Below are positions 52,738 through 61,524 of a stretch of 64,000 nt of DNA, in pieces. Below the pieces are notes generated by a model. That model did no database searches. It was given only the letters and a program-made list of their open reading frames with translations, and was not told the origin of the DNA. The first letter of the stretch is position 1; every line of letters begins with the position of its first letter. Position numbers and translations under genes: made by a program. The DNA comes from Atopobiaceae bacterium (lineage in GTDB: Bacteria > Actinomycetota > Coriobacteriia > Coriobacteriales > Atopobiaceae): the NCBI GenBank assembly GCA_902834555.1, contig CADFJN010000008.1:1-64000 (forward strand). The letters run 5' to 3'.

Positions 52738-53622
52738 CTACGCCTTGGGCAGGCACCAGAGGTCGTAGGAGACGCCCTGGTCAGCGTACTTCTCGCAGAG
52801 CTCTTTGACAGTGCCCTCGGAGTCGAGTGCCTGGAGGTCCGCCTCGACAGTCTTGGCGAGCTGGGCGCCGTCGTCTGTCTTCGCGAAGCCAACGCCAAAG
52901 TGCTCGGAGTTGAGGTTCTCGTCGAGGATGCGGAACTCAGAGGTCTTGTCGCCAATGTTGAAGACGGCTACGGGGTAGTCGATGGCAATGGCGTCCACCT
53001 GGCCGCTCTCGAGCATCATGAAGGCAGTGTTGTAGTTGTCGATGGTCTGGAGGTTGCCAAAGCTCTTGCCAAGCTCCTCCTGCGATCCGCCCTCGGAGAG
53101 GACGTCGAGCGCTGCGGAGTCTGCCTGGGTGATTACGTTCTTGCCGGCAAGGTCCGAGAGCTTCTGAACGTCGGAGGAGGCGGGCACAACGACGACCTGG
53201 CGGTTCTCCATGTAGGGGTCGGTGAAGGCGTAACCGTCCTCGCGGCCCTCGATGGTGAAGCCGTTCCAGATGCAGGTGATCTGGCCGGAGTTGAGCAGCG
53301 TGTCCTTGGCGTCCCAGGAGATGGGCGTGGGCACGAGCTTCCAGCCCTCGCGGTCGCAGACGGCCTGGGCGAGGTCGATGTCGAAGCCGGTGTAGGAACC
53401 GTCGTCGCCCACGTAGCCGTAGGGCGGGAAGTCCTGGTCAAAGCCCAGAACAAAGTTGCCATCAAAAGAGGACGTGGAGGCCGAGGAGGAGCCGGCCGAG
53501 CTGGAGGTGGCTCCGGAGTTGCTGGCGGTTGTGGAAGAGCCGCAGGCGGCAAGGCCAAGGGCACCCGTGATTCCCAGAGCGGCTGTGATGAACTGGCGGC
53601 GGTTGAGCGTGGCGTTGGACAT
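52738..53622 (-). CDS. amino-acid ABC transporter binding lipoprotein
   Basis: 294 residues. The N-terminus has a NRRQFITAALG twin-arginine-like stretch and the lipobox LAAC, then a Ser/Ala-rich linker. The mature part is the family 3 solute-binding fold: FDQDFPPYGYV and GFDIDLAQAVC. It captures a polar amino acid for the two downstream components. ATG 53622 follows GGGAGTAACC. First gene of the operon. Confidence 0.92.
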   Translation of the reverse strand: MSNATLNRRQFITAALGITGALGLAACGSSTTASNSGATSSSAGSSSASTSSFDGNFVLGFDQDFPPYGYVGDDGSYTGFDIDLAQAVCDREGWKLVPTPISWDAKDTLLNSGQITCIWNGFTIEGREDGYAFTDPYMENRQVVVVPASSDVQKLSDLAGKNVITQADSAALDVLSEGGSQEELGKSFGNLQTIDNYNTAFMMLESGQVDAIAIDYPVAVFNIGDKTSEFRILDENLNSEHFGVGFAKTDDGAQLAKTVEADLQALDSEGTVKELCEKYADQGVSYDLWCLPKA

Positions 53623-53966
53623 GGTTACTCCCATCTGCGGTGTGTGACGCGAGAAGTGACGTTTGACGCTTTAGTACGGTGGAGTACAGGTGTACAGAAT
53701 AGCTGCGACATTGGCCACGTTCAACACTTTCACCCGGCATGCATCCTTCGTTTAACAATTGGAGCCTGCCGCCGACGACACTGTTGAGGAAGTTTTGACC
53801 GTAGCTTCAGAGCGGAAGCCCACGAAACGTCGATATTCTCCTCAACAGCGCACGAGAAGGCGACCACACTTGCGGCAGGCCCAGCGGTCTGACAGTTGTC
53901 CAAACTACGCACGGCAAGGGTCAAGGCGAGCAAACGTCCAGCAATCCGCAAACCTGAATCGCGACC
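53623..53966. other. 344-base gap with no gene seen
   Basis: This stretch between the binding-protein gene and the NUDIX gene should hold the amino-acid transporter promoter on the minus strand. I see no tRNA, repeat copy or convincing operator in it. Confidence 0.5.
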
Positions 53967-54698
53967 GTGCGCAGTGGCCGCAAAATGATGGCGCAACTCC
54001 ACCGTTGGACCCGCCAAGAAAACCGACTATGGTATGGAGCGGAGAAGGCAGGCGGACCAGGAGGAGCGCATGAACAGCACGGCCGGGGGCTTGGCGACAA
54101 GGACACCGGTCTTGACGAGGTTCGCAGGGCACTCGAGCCTGATTCCTCGCTTCTAGAGCGCGTAGCCAACGACGAGCAGGTCTGGCAAGGCAAGATCTTC
54201 TCCGTGGACCACCTTGAGGTAGAGCTTGCGGACGGCTCGCGTGCGTGGCGCGAGATCGTGCACCACCATGGCGGTGCGGGGGTCGTAGCCATTCGCAGTG
54301 GCAAGGTATGCCTGGTGCGTCAGTACCGGGTGGTCCTCGGTCGCGTGACGCTCGAGATTCCAGCTGGAAAGCTCGAGGAAGGCGAGCGGGGTGAAAGCTG
54401 CGCGGCGCGAGAGCTTGCCGAGGAGACCGGCCTTCGAGCTGAGAAGCTCGTGCGCCTGGCAACGGTACTGGGGTCTCCTGGCTTCACGGACGAGCATACC
54501 GAGGTGTTTCTCGCCCGGGGGCTCTCGGAGGGTGAGGCCCGCCCCGACGAGGGTGAAGTCGTCCGCGTGGTTTGGATCCCGTTTGACGAGGTCATGCGTG
54601 CAATCTCTGCCGGGCTCATCCAGGACGGAAAGACCATCGCGGGGGTTCTTGCCGCGCGAGCGCTTCTCAACGATGAGCCTGCGGCCGACTTGCGCTAG
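53967..54698 (+). CDS. NUDIX hydrolase (ADP-ribose pyrophosphatase-like), start uncertain
   Basis: Up to 243 residues. The Nudix box GKLEEGERGESCAARELAEE is complete; the flanking KIFSVDHLEVELADGS and GSPGFTDEHTEVFLAR match ADP-ribose pyrophosphatases (NudF-like). It should hydrolyse ADP-ribose or a related nucleotide-sugar. The start is a problem: the only strong ribosome binding site (AGGAGGAGCG, about 54057-54066) precedes an ATG at 54070 in a different frame, which ends at 54155. In the Nudix frame the next ATGs are at 53967, 53985 and 53988, with weak sites. A frameshift between about 54070 and 54115 or a weak upstream start are both possible. tRNA-Arg follows 23 bases later. Confidence 0.75.
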   Translation: MRSGRKMMAQLHRWTRQENRLWYGAEKAGGPGGAHEQHGRGLGDKDTGLDEVRRALEPDSSLLERVANDEQVWQGKIFSVDHLEVELADGSRAWREIVHHHGGAGVVAIRSGKVCLVRQYRVVLGRVTLEIPAGKLEEGERGESCAARELAEETGLRAEKLVRLATVLGSPGFTDEHTEVFLARGLSEGEARPDEGEVVRVVWIPFDEVMRAISAGLIQDGKTIAGVLAARALLNDEPAADLR

Positions 54699-54721
54699 AA
54701 TGGCAGGGCCGCACAGGCTAG

Positions 54722-54798
54722 GCTCCCTTAACTCAGCTGGATAGAGTAGCGGACTTCTAATCCGAATGTCGAGGGTTCGAATCCCCCAGGGAGCACCA
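54722..54798 (+). tRNA. tRNA-Arg (anticodon TCT)
   Basis: A 77-base gene with encoded CCA. Acceptor GCTCCCT pairs with AGGGAGC; loop CTTCTAA gives TCT; T arm GGTTCGAATCC. Confidence 0.97.
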
Positions 54799-54808
54799 GA
54801 AAAGACAG

Positions 54809-54841
54809 GCCCAGAGCACGAGAAGTGCCCTGGGCTTTTTC
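54809..54841 (+). terminator. tRNA-Arg terminator
   Basis: GCCCAGAGCAC pairs with GTGC-CTGGGC, then five T and CTTT. Confidence 0.92.
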
Positions 54842-54891
54842 TTTGGAGCGTCGTGCCGCACCCTCAGGCAGGACTGCTGAGAATCTCCCCC

Positions 54892-56364
54892 CTACCGCAC
54901 GCCAGCCAGGTCACCGCGATTGAGCGCCTCCTCGTAAAGGTGCTTGAAGACCACGCTGCCATGCAGGCCGTCATGCTCGAACTCGTTGGTCACCCATGCA
55001 TGGCTTGCGCCCACACGGGAGAGGGTGTCCAGCTGGAGGCCGGAATCCACATAGGCGTCATCAAAGTAGACGGCCGCCTGAAGCGGAACCTCGTTTCTCG
55101 CCAGCTGGTCCTGGTCGTACAGGTGTCCAAACTCGGTGTCGGCCATGAGGACGTCCATTGCGGGGGCAAACGGCTGGAGCGACGGATCCTCCTCGAACAT
55201 CCAGGGGAACATGGCCTCAGCAAAGAGCAGGAGGGGACGCGCGCCCTCGGAGAACTCGGGCCTGCCAGCCGCCTCGTGAGCGGCAGCCCACCCAATGGGC
55301 TCGCCAAGCGTGCCGTCCGCGTAGATGAACTCCTGGAGCGTCCAGTAGAGCGGGCTTGCGTACGAGGAGGTCATCGACTGTACCTGGTCGAGGAAGCCGC
55401 CAAAAAGGCGCACGTGGGAGGCATCTCCGCCCGCCGCGGCAAGGGCATCGTCGCAGAAGCCGTCGCCGTCGGCAAAGGCAACGTCAAAGAGGGCGTGCAG
55501 GCGCTCCGGCGCGGGCTTCATGCCAAGGCCGCCGCCCACCAGCTGCAGGCGCCTCACGGAGAGGGGCGAGCCATCAGGCAGGGTCACGTCGCCTGCCGCA
55601 AGACGGTCAGCCACGAGCGACACGCGCTTCTCGTCCTGCGGGTAACGCTCGTAGTAAGCGCGGGTCTTGGCGGCCATGCGCGGGAACGTGTGCGCATAGA
55701 CCTCGGCGGCGCTTGCCGGCACATGGGGGATGCCGCCGCAGGTGAAGCTCGCGGCAACCCCTTCCGGAAAGGTGGAGAGGTTCGCCAGGGTGAGAAATCC
55801 TCCGTAGCTTTGGCCAAGCGTCACCCACTTGCGACCGCCAAACTCCGTAAGACGCAGGTACTCGAAGTCCCTAATGATCGAGTCCGCAAGGAAGCGCTTG
55901 AGATAGTCTGCCTGGCGCCGCGCCGGGTCCGCGCCCTGGGCTAAAGCCTCAGCACCCACGGCGGCAATGCGGGCGCCGTCCACGCGCGAGGAGCGACCGC
56001 ATCCACGCTGGTCGGGCAAGACCACACGGAAGTGGCGCAGGGCCTCCTCGATCCATCCGTCGCTCTGGGGAGAGAGCGGGCGCGGGCACGCGCCACCGGG
56101 ACCGCCCTGGAGAAACACAATGAGCGGCAGGTCGCGGCCCACGTTCTCTGGCGAGCAGAGCACACGGTAGAAGAGCTTGATGCTCTTCCCGACAAAGGCG
56201 GGGTCGGGTTTCTCGCCAGCACCCTCCATGGCAAGCGCGGAAGGCTCGTCCTGCTCCGCGCCGGCAAGGGCAGCAGGACTGGTGCCCCGCCAGTCAAGCG
56301 GCACGTCGATGGAGTGGTCCTCGGCGTAGATGCCGGGAAGGTAGCAGCTGGAAAGCAGTGGCAT
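54892..56364 (-). CDS. alpha/beta hydrolase, proline iminopeptidase-like (S33)
   Basis: 490 residues. The nucleophile elbow is GQSYGG, and the oxyanion region GGPGGACPRPL and the DQRGCGRSS block are typical of prolyl aminopeptidases of family S33. Acid and base residues are likely in FDDAYVDSGLQ and EHDGLHGS. It is longer than the ~310-residue enzymes, with a large cap insertion, as in the actinobacterial type. It probably removes N-terminal proline from peptides in the cytoplasm, as no signal peptide is seen. It lies 14 bases downstream of asd, at the end of the hom-lysC-asd unit. Confidence 0.85.
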   Translation of the reverse strand: MPLLSSCYLPGIYAEDHSIDVPLDWRGTSPAALAGAEQDEPSALAMEGAGEKPDPAFVGKSIKLFYRVLCSPENVGRDLPLIVFLQGGPGGACPRPLSPQSDGWIEEALRHFRVVLPDQRGCGRSSRVDGARIAAVGAEALAQGADPARRQADYLKRFLADSIIRDFEYLRLTEFGGRKWVTLGQSYGGFLTLANLSTFPEGVAASFTCGGIPHVPASAAEVYAHTFPRMAAKTRAYYERYPQDEKRVSLVADRLAAGDVTLPDGSPLSVRRLQLVGGGLGMKPAPERLHALFDVAFADGDGFCDDALAAAGGDASHVRLFGGFLDQVQSMTSSYASPLYWTLQEFIYADGTLGEPIGWAAAHEAAGRPEFSEGARPLLLFAEAMFPWMFEEDPSLQPFAPAMDVLMADTEFGHLYDQDQLARNEVPLQAAVYFDDAYVDSGLQLDTLSRVGASHAWVTNEFEHDGLHGSVVFKHLYEEALNRGDLAGVR

Positions 56365-56378
56365 GGCGCTCCCCCGCC

Positions 56379-57392
56379 CTAGAGGAGGTACTCTGCGATC
56401 TGGACCGCGTTAGTGGCAGCGCCCTTGCGAATCTGGTCGCCGCAGCACCAGAACGTGAGGGAGTTCACGCCGTCAGGGGCCGAGAGGTCGCGACGGATGC
56501 GGCCAACGTAGACAAGGTCCTGGTCGGAGGTGTCGAGCGGCATGGGGTAGCGCAGGTTGGCTGGGTCGTCCACAACCTTGACGCCGGGGGCTGAGTCAAG
56601 CGCCTCGCGCGCCTCGTCGGGCGAGATGGGACGGTCGAACTCTGCCGTGATGGACTCGGAGTGTGAGCGCATGACGGGCACGCGCACGCAGGTGCAGTTC
56701 ACGCGGACCTCGGGAAGGTGCATGATCTTGCGCCCCTCGTTCTGCATCTTCCACTCCTCCGAGGTGTAGCCCTCGTCCTTGAAGGAGCCAATCTGCGGGA
56801 TGAGGTTGGCGGCCAGCTGGTAGGCAAACGGGCTGGTGTCGCCCATCTCGCCGCCATTGGCGACAACGCTCATCTCTCTCTTGAGCTCGGTGAGGCCGGG
56901 CATGCCGGCGCCAGAGGCCGCCTGGTAGGTGGAGACGATCAGGCGGCGCAGGCCGGCAAGCTTGTGGAGCGGCCAGGTGGGCACAAGTCCGATGATCGTG
57001 GCGCAGTTGGGGTTTGCGATGATGTTACGCGGGTGGTTGGCGATGTCTGCCGCGTTGATCTCGGGGATGACCAGCGGCACGTCGGGGTCGAGGCGGAAGG
57101 CGTGCGAGTTGTCTACGCAAACGGCACCGCGCTTTGCCGCCTCGGGGAGAAGCGCCTTGGCGGTTGCGTCCCCAGCGGCGCCCAAGACGATGTCTGCGCC
57201 CTCGAAGGCATCGGGCGTGGCCTCGACCACGGGGACGTCCTCCCCGTTAAAGGAGACGGTCTTGCCAACGGAGCGGGCGCTCGCCAGTGGCACGAGCTTG
57301 CCAACGGGGAAGTTCCTCTCCTCGAGGCACTGGATCATCTGCGTACCAACGACGCCCGTGGCGCCGAGAATGGCAACGGTCTTGTCTGCCAT
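56379..57392 (-). CDS. asd: aspartate-semialdehyde dehydrogenase
   Basis: 337 residues. The dinucleotide motif GATGVVGTQM (about 10-19) and the active-site Cys in NPNCATI are intact; the C-terminal block carries the catalytic His region. It reduces aspartyl phosphate to the semialdehyde with NADPH, feeding lysine, methionine and threonine. ATG 57392 follows GAGGAACC. It lies 47 bases downstream of lysC. Confidence 0.96.
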   Translation of the reverse strand: MADKTVAILGATGVVGTQMIQCLEERNFPVGKLVPLASARSVGKTVSFNGEDVPVVEATPDAFEGADIVLGAAGDATAKALLPEAAKRGAVCVDNSHAFRLDPDVPLVIPEINAADIANHPRNIIANPNCATIIGLVPTWPLHKLAGLRRLIVSTYQAASGAGMPGLTELKREMSVVANGGEMGDTSPFAYQLAANLIPQIGSFKDEGYTSEEWKMQNEGRKIMHLPEVRVNCTCVRVPVMRSHSESITAEFDRPISPDEAREALDSAPGVKVVDDPANLRYPMPLDTSDQDLVYVGRIRRDLSAPDGVNSLTFWCCGDQIRKGAATNAVQIAEYLL

Positions 57393-57439
57393 GGTGATGG
57401 TTCCTCTCTCTATGCCCGTGCGAGCGGGTGTTAGGGAAG

Positions 57440-58777
57440 CTAGGCCTTCTCGGCCGAGACCATCTCGTTGCGAACGAAGCGCTCGTAGATGACCTTGATT
57501 GCGCGATCGAAGTCGGTGTTGTCAACGCCCACGATGATGGAGATCTCCTCGGAGCTCTGGGTGATCATGCGGATGTTGATGCCAGCGTCACCCAGTGCGC
57601 CGAAGATCTTGCCCGAGGTGCCCGAGCGCTTGGACATGTTGCGACCAACGACGGATATGAGGGCGAGCTTGTCCACCATCACGATGTCGTCGGGCTTAAT
57701 CTCGCGGCGGATGTCATTGACAATCGAGTAGATCTTGTCCTTGACGTCAGCGGCGGCCACCACGACGCCAAACGAGTCGACGCCCGTGGGGATGTGCTCG
57801 ATGGAGACGCCGTAGCGCTCGAAGATGGAGAGCGCGCGGGAGACCACGCCCACCTCGTTGGACATGTGGGCCTTCTTGACATGCACGGCCATGAAGTCCT
57901 TGCGGCCTGCGATGCCCGTGATGAGGTGCTCGTCTGCGCCGGCCTCGGCGGTCTCGCGGATTGTGGTGCCCGCGTCCTGGGGCCGGTTGGTGTTCATGAT
58001 CTTGATGGGGATATTGACCTCGCGCACCGGGAAGATGGCCTCCTCCTGGAGCACCGAGGCACCCATGTAGGAGAGCTCGCGCATCTCATCAAAGGTGATG
58101 CGGCGGATGGAGCGGGGGTTCTCGACGATCCTGGGGTCAGCAGAGAGGAAGCCCGAGACGTCCGTCCAGTTCTCGTAGACGTCGGCATCAAGGCAGCGCG
58201 CCGCGATGGCGCCCGTGATGTCGCCGCCGCCGCGCTGGAAGAGCTTGATGGCTCCGTCGACGGTGGCTCCGTAGAAGCCGGGGAGCACAAAGGCGCCATT
58301 CCTGTGCGCAAAGTCCTTAAGACGCGCGGCGGTGCGCTCCATGTCCACGTTGCCGTCATGGTGGAACACTATGACGTCTGCGGCATCGACAAAGGGAAGG
58401 CCCAGGTACTCGGCCATGATGTTGGCGGTGAACCACTCGCCGCGCGAGACAACGTACTCGGGCGAGTGCTTCTTGATGTTGGCGGCGAAGGTCTCGAACT
58501 TCTCGGCCACGGGCCACTTGACGCCCAACTCGTCCGCAATGTCAACAAAGCGCTGCTCGATGTCGGCGAGAAGCGAGGTGCAGTCCACGTGGTACTCGAT
58601 GTGCGCGTTCACCAGAAGGAGGAGGTCCGTGATCTTGTTGTCCCCCGAGAAGCGCTTGCCCACGGCAGAGACCACCACAAAGCGGCGGTCGGGGTCTGCC
58701 TCGACGATGGACTTGACCTTGCGGAACTGGTCAGCGGTAGCGACGCTGGAGCCCCCGAACTTGCAGATCTTGATCAT
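57440..58777 (-). CDS. lysC: aspartate kinase
   Basis: 445 residues. It begins IKICKFGGSSVA, the kinase signature, and has two ACT domains at the C-terminus (VVGRNMSKRSGTSGKIFGAL and the preceding repeat), which probably bind lysine or threonine as feedback inhibitors. It phosphorylates aspartate. It is 11 bases downstream of hom and shares the operon with asd. Confidence 0.96.
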   Translation of the reverse strand: MIKICKFGGSSVATADQFRKVKSIVEADPDRRFVVVSAVGKRFSGDNKITDLLLLVNAHIEYHVDCTSLLADIEQRFVDIADELGVKWPVAEKFETFAANIKKHSPEYVVSRGEWFTANIMAEYLGLPFVDAADVIVFHHDGNVDMERTAARLKDFAHRNGAFVLPGFYGATVDGAIKLFQRGGGDITGAIAARCLDADVYENWTDVSGFLSADPRIVENPRSIRRITFDEMRELSYMGASVLQEEAIFPVREVNIPIKIMNTNRPQDAGTTIRETAEAGADEHLITGIAGRKDFMAVHVKKAHMSNEVGVVSRALSIFERYGVSIEHIPTGVDSFGVVVAAADVKDKIYSIVNDIRREIKPDDIVMVDKLALISVVGRNMSKRSGTSGKIFGALGDAGINIRMITQSSEEISIIVGVDNTDFDRAIKVIYERFVRNEMVSAEKA

Positions 58778-58788
58778 GTGATCCTCTC

Positions 58789-59919
58789 CTAGCTGTTCGC
58801 GGACACGGCCGCCATGAACGTGGTTGGGTCAGACTTAAGGGCCTCGTCGAGAAGGGCGCGCGCCTGGGTTGCGGTGAGGTCGTCCACGATGACGGCGCCG
58901 GGCTCGTAGAACTTGGCGCCGGGGATGGTGGCCTCGGTGCGGAACACGTAGGGACCGTGGAGCATGGCGGGGTCGTACACGAGGCCGCGCGAGAAGTCGT
59001 AGGTGGGGCGCCTGCCTGCCACGCAGTCCAGGATGTCCTGGACGATGGCGTTGCCCGTGGGGAGGCTTCCCGCACCCTGACCGTAGAGCTTGAGCTCGCC
59101 GATGGACGGCGCGTCAAGCGTCACGAGGTTGAAGTTGGTGGGCACGTTTGCCTCGAGCGCCGAGGTGCTCACAGCCACCGGCTCGACCGAGACGGCATAG
59201 CGGCCATCCGCCTGGACGCCGCGGCCGATGAGCTTGACCGTGAGGCCGCGGCTGCCAAAGAGGCTGAGGTCGTACTTTGTGAGGTTCCTAATGCCCGAGA
59301 CGGGGAGGTCCTGCGTGCAGGCGACGTCAAACGCCACGGATGCCGAGATGATGGTCTTGTTGCGCACGTCGATGCCATCGATGTCGGCGGTGGGGTCCCT
59401 CTCGGCAAAGCCCAGCTCCTGGGCCTTGCTCAGGACCTCGGCAAAGTCCGCGCCGTCTTTGAGCATGGAGTAGACAATGTAGTTGGTAGTTCCGTTCATG
59501 ATGCCCGAGAAGGACTGGACGTCCTCGATGCGACGGACCTTCTCGATGCTCGCGATCCAGGGGATGCCGCCGCCCACGGACGCCTCGATGAGAAGGCCAA
59601 CGCCTGCCTTTGAGGCAGCCTCGGCGAACTCTGCGAAGTGTGCCGCGACAACAGCCTTGTTCGACGTCACCACGTGCTTGCCGGCGTTGAGCGCCTGCAG
59701 GATGAAGGTGTGGGCGGGCTCGATACCGCCCATGCACTCCACCACGAGCTCGATGGCAGGATCATCGACAATGTCCTGGTAGTTGGGGGTCATGCGCGGG
59801 TCGGTGAGACGGTCGGGCAGCTCGAGGATGCGGGCTACCTCGACCTCGGGCACGCGCTCCTCGATGATCTGCGCAACGCCACGGCCAACGGTGCCGTACC
59901 CCAGGATGGCTATCTTCAT
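58789..59919 (-). CDS. hom: homoserine dehydrogenase, short form without ACT domain
   Basis: 376 residues. The nucleotide motif GYGTVGRGVAQ (8-18) and the catalytic segment with GFAERDPTADIDG and KTIISASVAFD are intact. Most bacterial Hom proteins are about 430 residues with a C-terminal ACT domain; here the protein ends soon after the catalytic domain, with no obvious ACT fold, so feedback control may rest on lysC. ATG 59919 was chosen because the protein begins MKIAILGYG; the frame continues upstream to 60435 but is not coding. First gene of hom-lysC-asd-hydrolase. Confidence 0.94.
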   Translation of the reverse strand: MKIAILGYGTVGRGVAQIIEERVPEVEVARILELPDRLTDPRMTPNYQDIVDDPAIELVVECMGGIEPAHTFILQALNAGKHVVTSNKAVVAAHFAEFAEAASKAGVGLLIEASVGGGIPWIASIEKVRRIEDVQSFSGIMNGTTNYIVYSMLKDGADFAEVLSKAQELGFAERDPTADIDGIDVRNKTIISASVAFDVACTQDLPVSGIRNLTKYDLSLFGSRGLTVKLIGRGVQADGRYAVSVEPVAVSTSALEANVPTNFNLVTLDAPSIGELKLYGQGAGSLPTGNAIVQDILDCVAGRRPTYDFSRGLVYDPAMLHGPYVFRTEATIPGAKFYEPGAVIVDDLTATQARALLDEALKSDPTTFMAAVSANS

Positions 59920-60039
59920 CGGCTTCCAATCTCTTTCAACTGTGTGTCGGCGCTTGCCGTGCGGCGCACGGTCATGCGCGGTACCAGCTATCATACGTGC
60001 TGGAAACGATGCAGGGCCTAACGACGCAAGGAGCCGACC

Positions 60040-61524
60040 GTGGAAACGTTCTACCACAGCACCCGTTCGCGCGGGGAATTGGTAACAAGCAAGCAAGCAA
60101 TTCTCGCCGGCCTGGCGCCTGACGGAGGCCTCTACGTCTCCGACGCGCTTGGTGCAGAGAAGCTCGACCTTGCCCAAGTGTGCGCCAGCAGCTTCACCCA
60201 GACTGCCGAGCGCGTGCTTGGAACGCTCCTGCCCGACTACACGACCGAGGAGCTCACCGGCTGCGTGAGCGCGGCCTACGGCGCCCAGTGGGACACCCCG
60301 GCCGTGTGTCCCGTCACGCCTTTGGGCACAGACTGGCTCCTCGAGCTCTTCCATGGCCCCACCTGCGCCTTCAAGGACGTTGCCCTGCAGATGTTGCCGC
60401 AGCTCATGGGCGTTGCGCGCGAGGGCGACGGCCATGACGTGATGATCGTGACGGCCACCTCAGGCGACACCGGCAAGGCAGCGCTCGATGGCTTCTCGGG
60501 CGTGCCCCACACGGGCGTCTGCGTCTTCTATCCCTGGGGCAAGGTCTCTGACATCCAGCGCCTCCAGATGGTCACGCAGATTGGTGGCAACGTTGCCGTA
60601 TGCGCCATCCGCGGCAACTTCGACGACGCGCAGTCCGAGGTCAAGCGCATCTTCTCGGATCGCAGTCTTGCGGAGCGTCTCTCGGCACGCAACGTGGTGC
60701 TCTCGAGTGCCAATTCCATCAACGTTGGCCGCCTTGCGCCGCAGGTGACGTACTACTTCGACTCGTACGCGCAGCTCGTCCGCGCAGGCGCCATCGCGCA
60801 AGGCGACGAGGTCACCTATGTTGTCCCCACGGGCAACTTTGGCGACGTCTTGGCCGGCTACTACGCCAAGCGCATGGGGCTGCCCGTGCGCAGGCTGGTC
60901 GTGGCCTCAAACGCCAACGACGTCCTCACGGACTTCCTCACCACGGGCACGTACGACAAGCGCCGCCCGTTTGTGAAGACCATCTCGCCTTCCATGGACA
61001 TCCTGGTCTCCTCCAACCTAGAGCGCCTACTTTACTTTGCCTCCAACGGGGATGTGGAGCTTGTCTCGTCCCTCATGGCAGACCTCGCCGAGAAGGGCGC
61101 CTACACCGTGCCGCCGGCACTTCTCGCTAGCATCCAAGAGACCTTTGGCTGCGGGCGCGCGGACGACGAGATGGCGCGCGAGACAATCCACACAACGTGG
61201 GAGAGCTGCCACAAGCTCATCGACCCACACACAGCCGTGGCCAAGCACGTCATGGACGCGCTGCCCAAGGACGGCTCGGCGCGGGTGTGCCTCTCCACGG
61301 CAAGCCCTTACAAGTTCCCGGCAGACGTTCTGGGGGCGCTGGGCATTGACGCCACGGGCATGAACGGCTTTGCGAGCATGGACTCGCTCGAGCACATAAC
61401 CGGCACCACCGCGCCCGTGCAGCTCTCGAGCCTGCGCGACGCCGAGAGCCTTCACGACGACGTGTGCGACCAAGACAAGATGGGCGCCTTTGTGGAGTCC
61501 GCGTGCGCAAGGATCTTCCTGTGA
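60040..61524 (+). CDS. thrC: threonine synthase
   Basis: 494 residues, the longer class. The PLP Lys112 lies in FHGPTCAFKD, and the phosphate-binding loop TATSGDTGKAAL follows. It converts phosphohomoserine to threonine. It starts with GTG at 60040 after AAGGAG. It is divergent from hom with a 120-base gap and overlaps thrB by 4 bases. Confidence 0.97.
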   Translation: METFYHSTRSRGELVTSKQAILAGLAPDGGLYVSDALGAEKLDLAQVCASSFTQTAERVLGTLLPDYTTEELTGCVSAAYGAQWDTPAVCPVTPLGTDWLLELFHGPTCAFKDVALQMLPQLMGVAREGDGHDVMIVTATSGDTGKAALDGFSGVPHTGVCVFYPWGKVSDIQRLQMVTQIGGNVAVCAIRGNFDDAQSEVKRIFSDRSLAERLSARNVVLSSANSINVGRLAPQVTYYFDSYAQLVRAGAIAQGDEVTYVVPTGNFGDVLAGYYAKRMGLPVRRLVVASNANDVLTDFLTTGTYDKRRPFVKTISPSMDILVSSNLERLLYFASNGDVELVSSLMADLAEKGAYTVPPALLASIQETFGCGRADDEMARETIHTTWESCHKLIDPHTAVAKHVMDALPKDGSARVCLSTASPYKFPADVLGALGIDATGMNGFASMDSLEHITGTTAPVQLSSLRDAESLHDDVCDQDKMGAFVESACARIFL

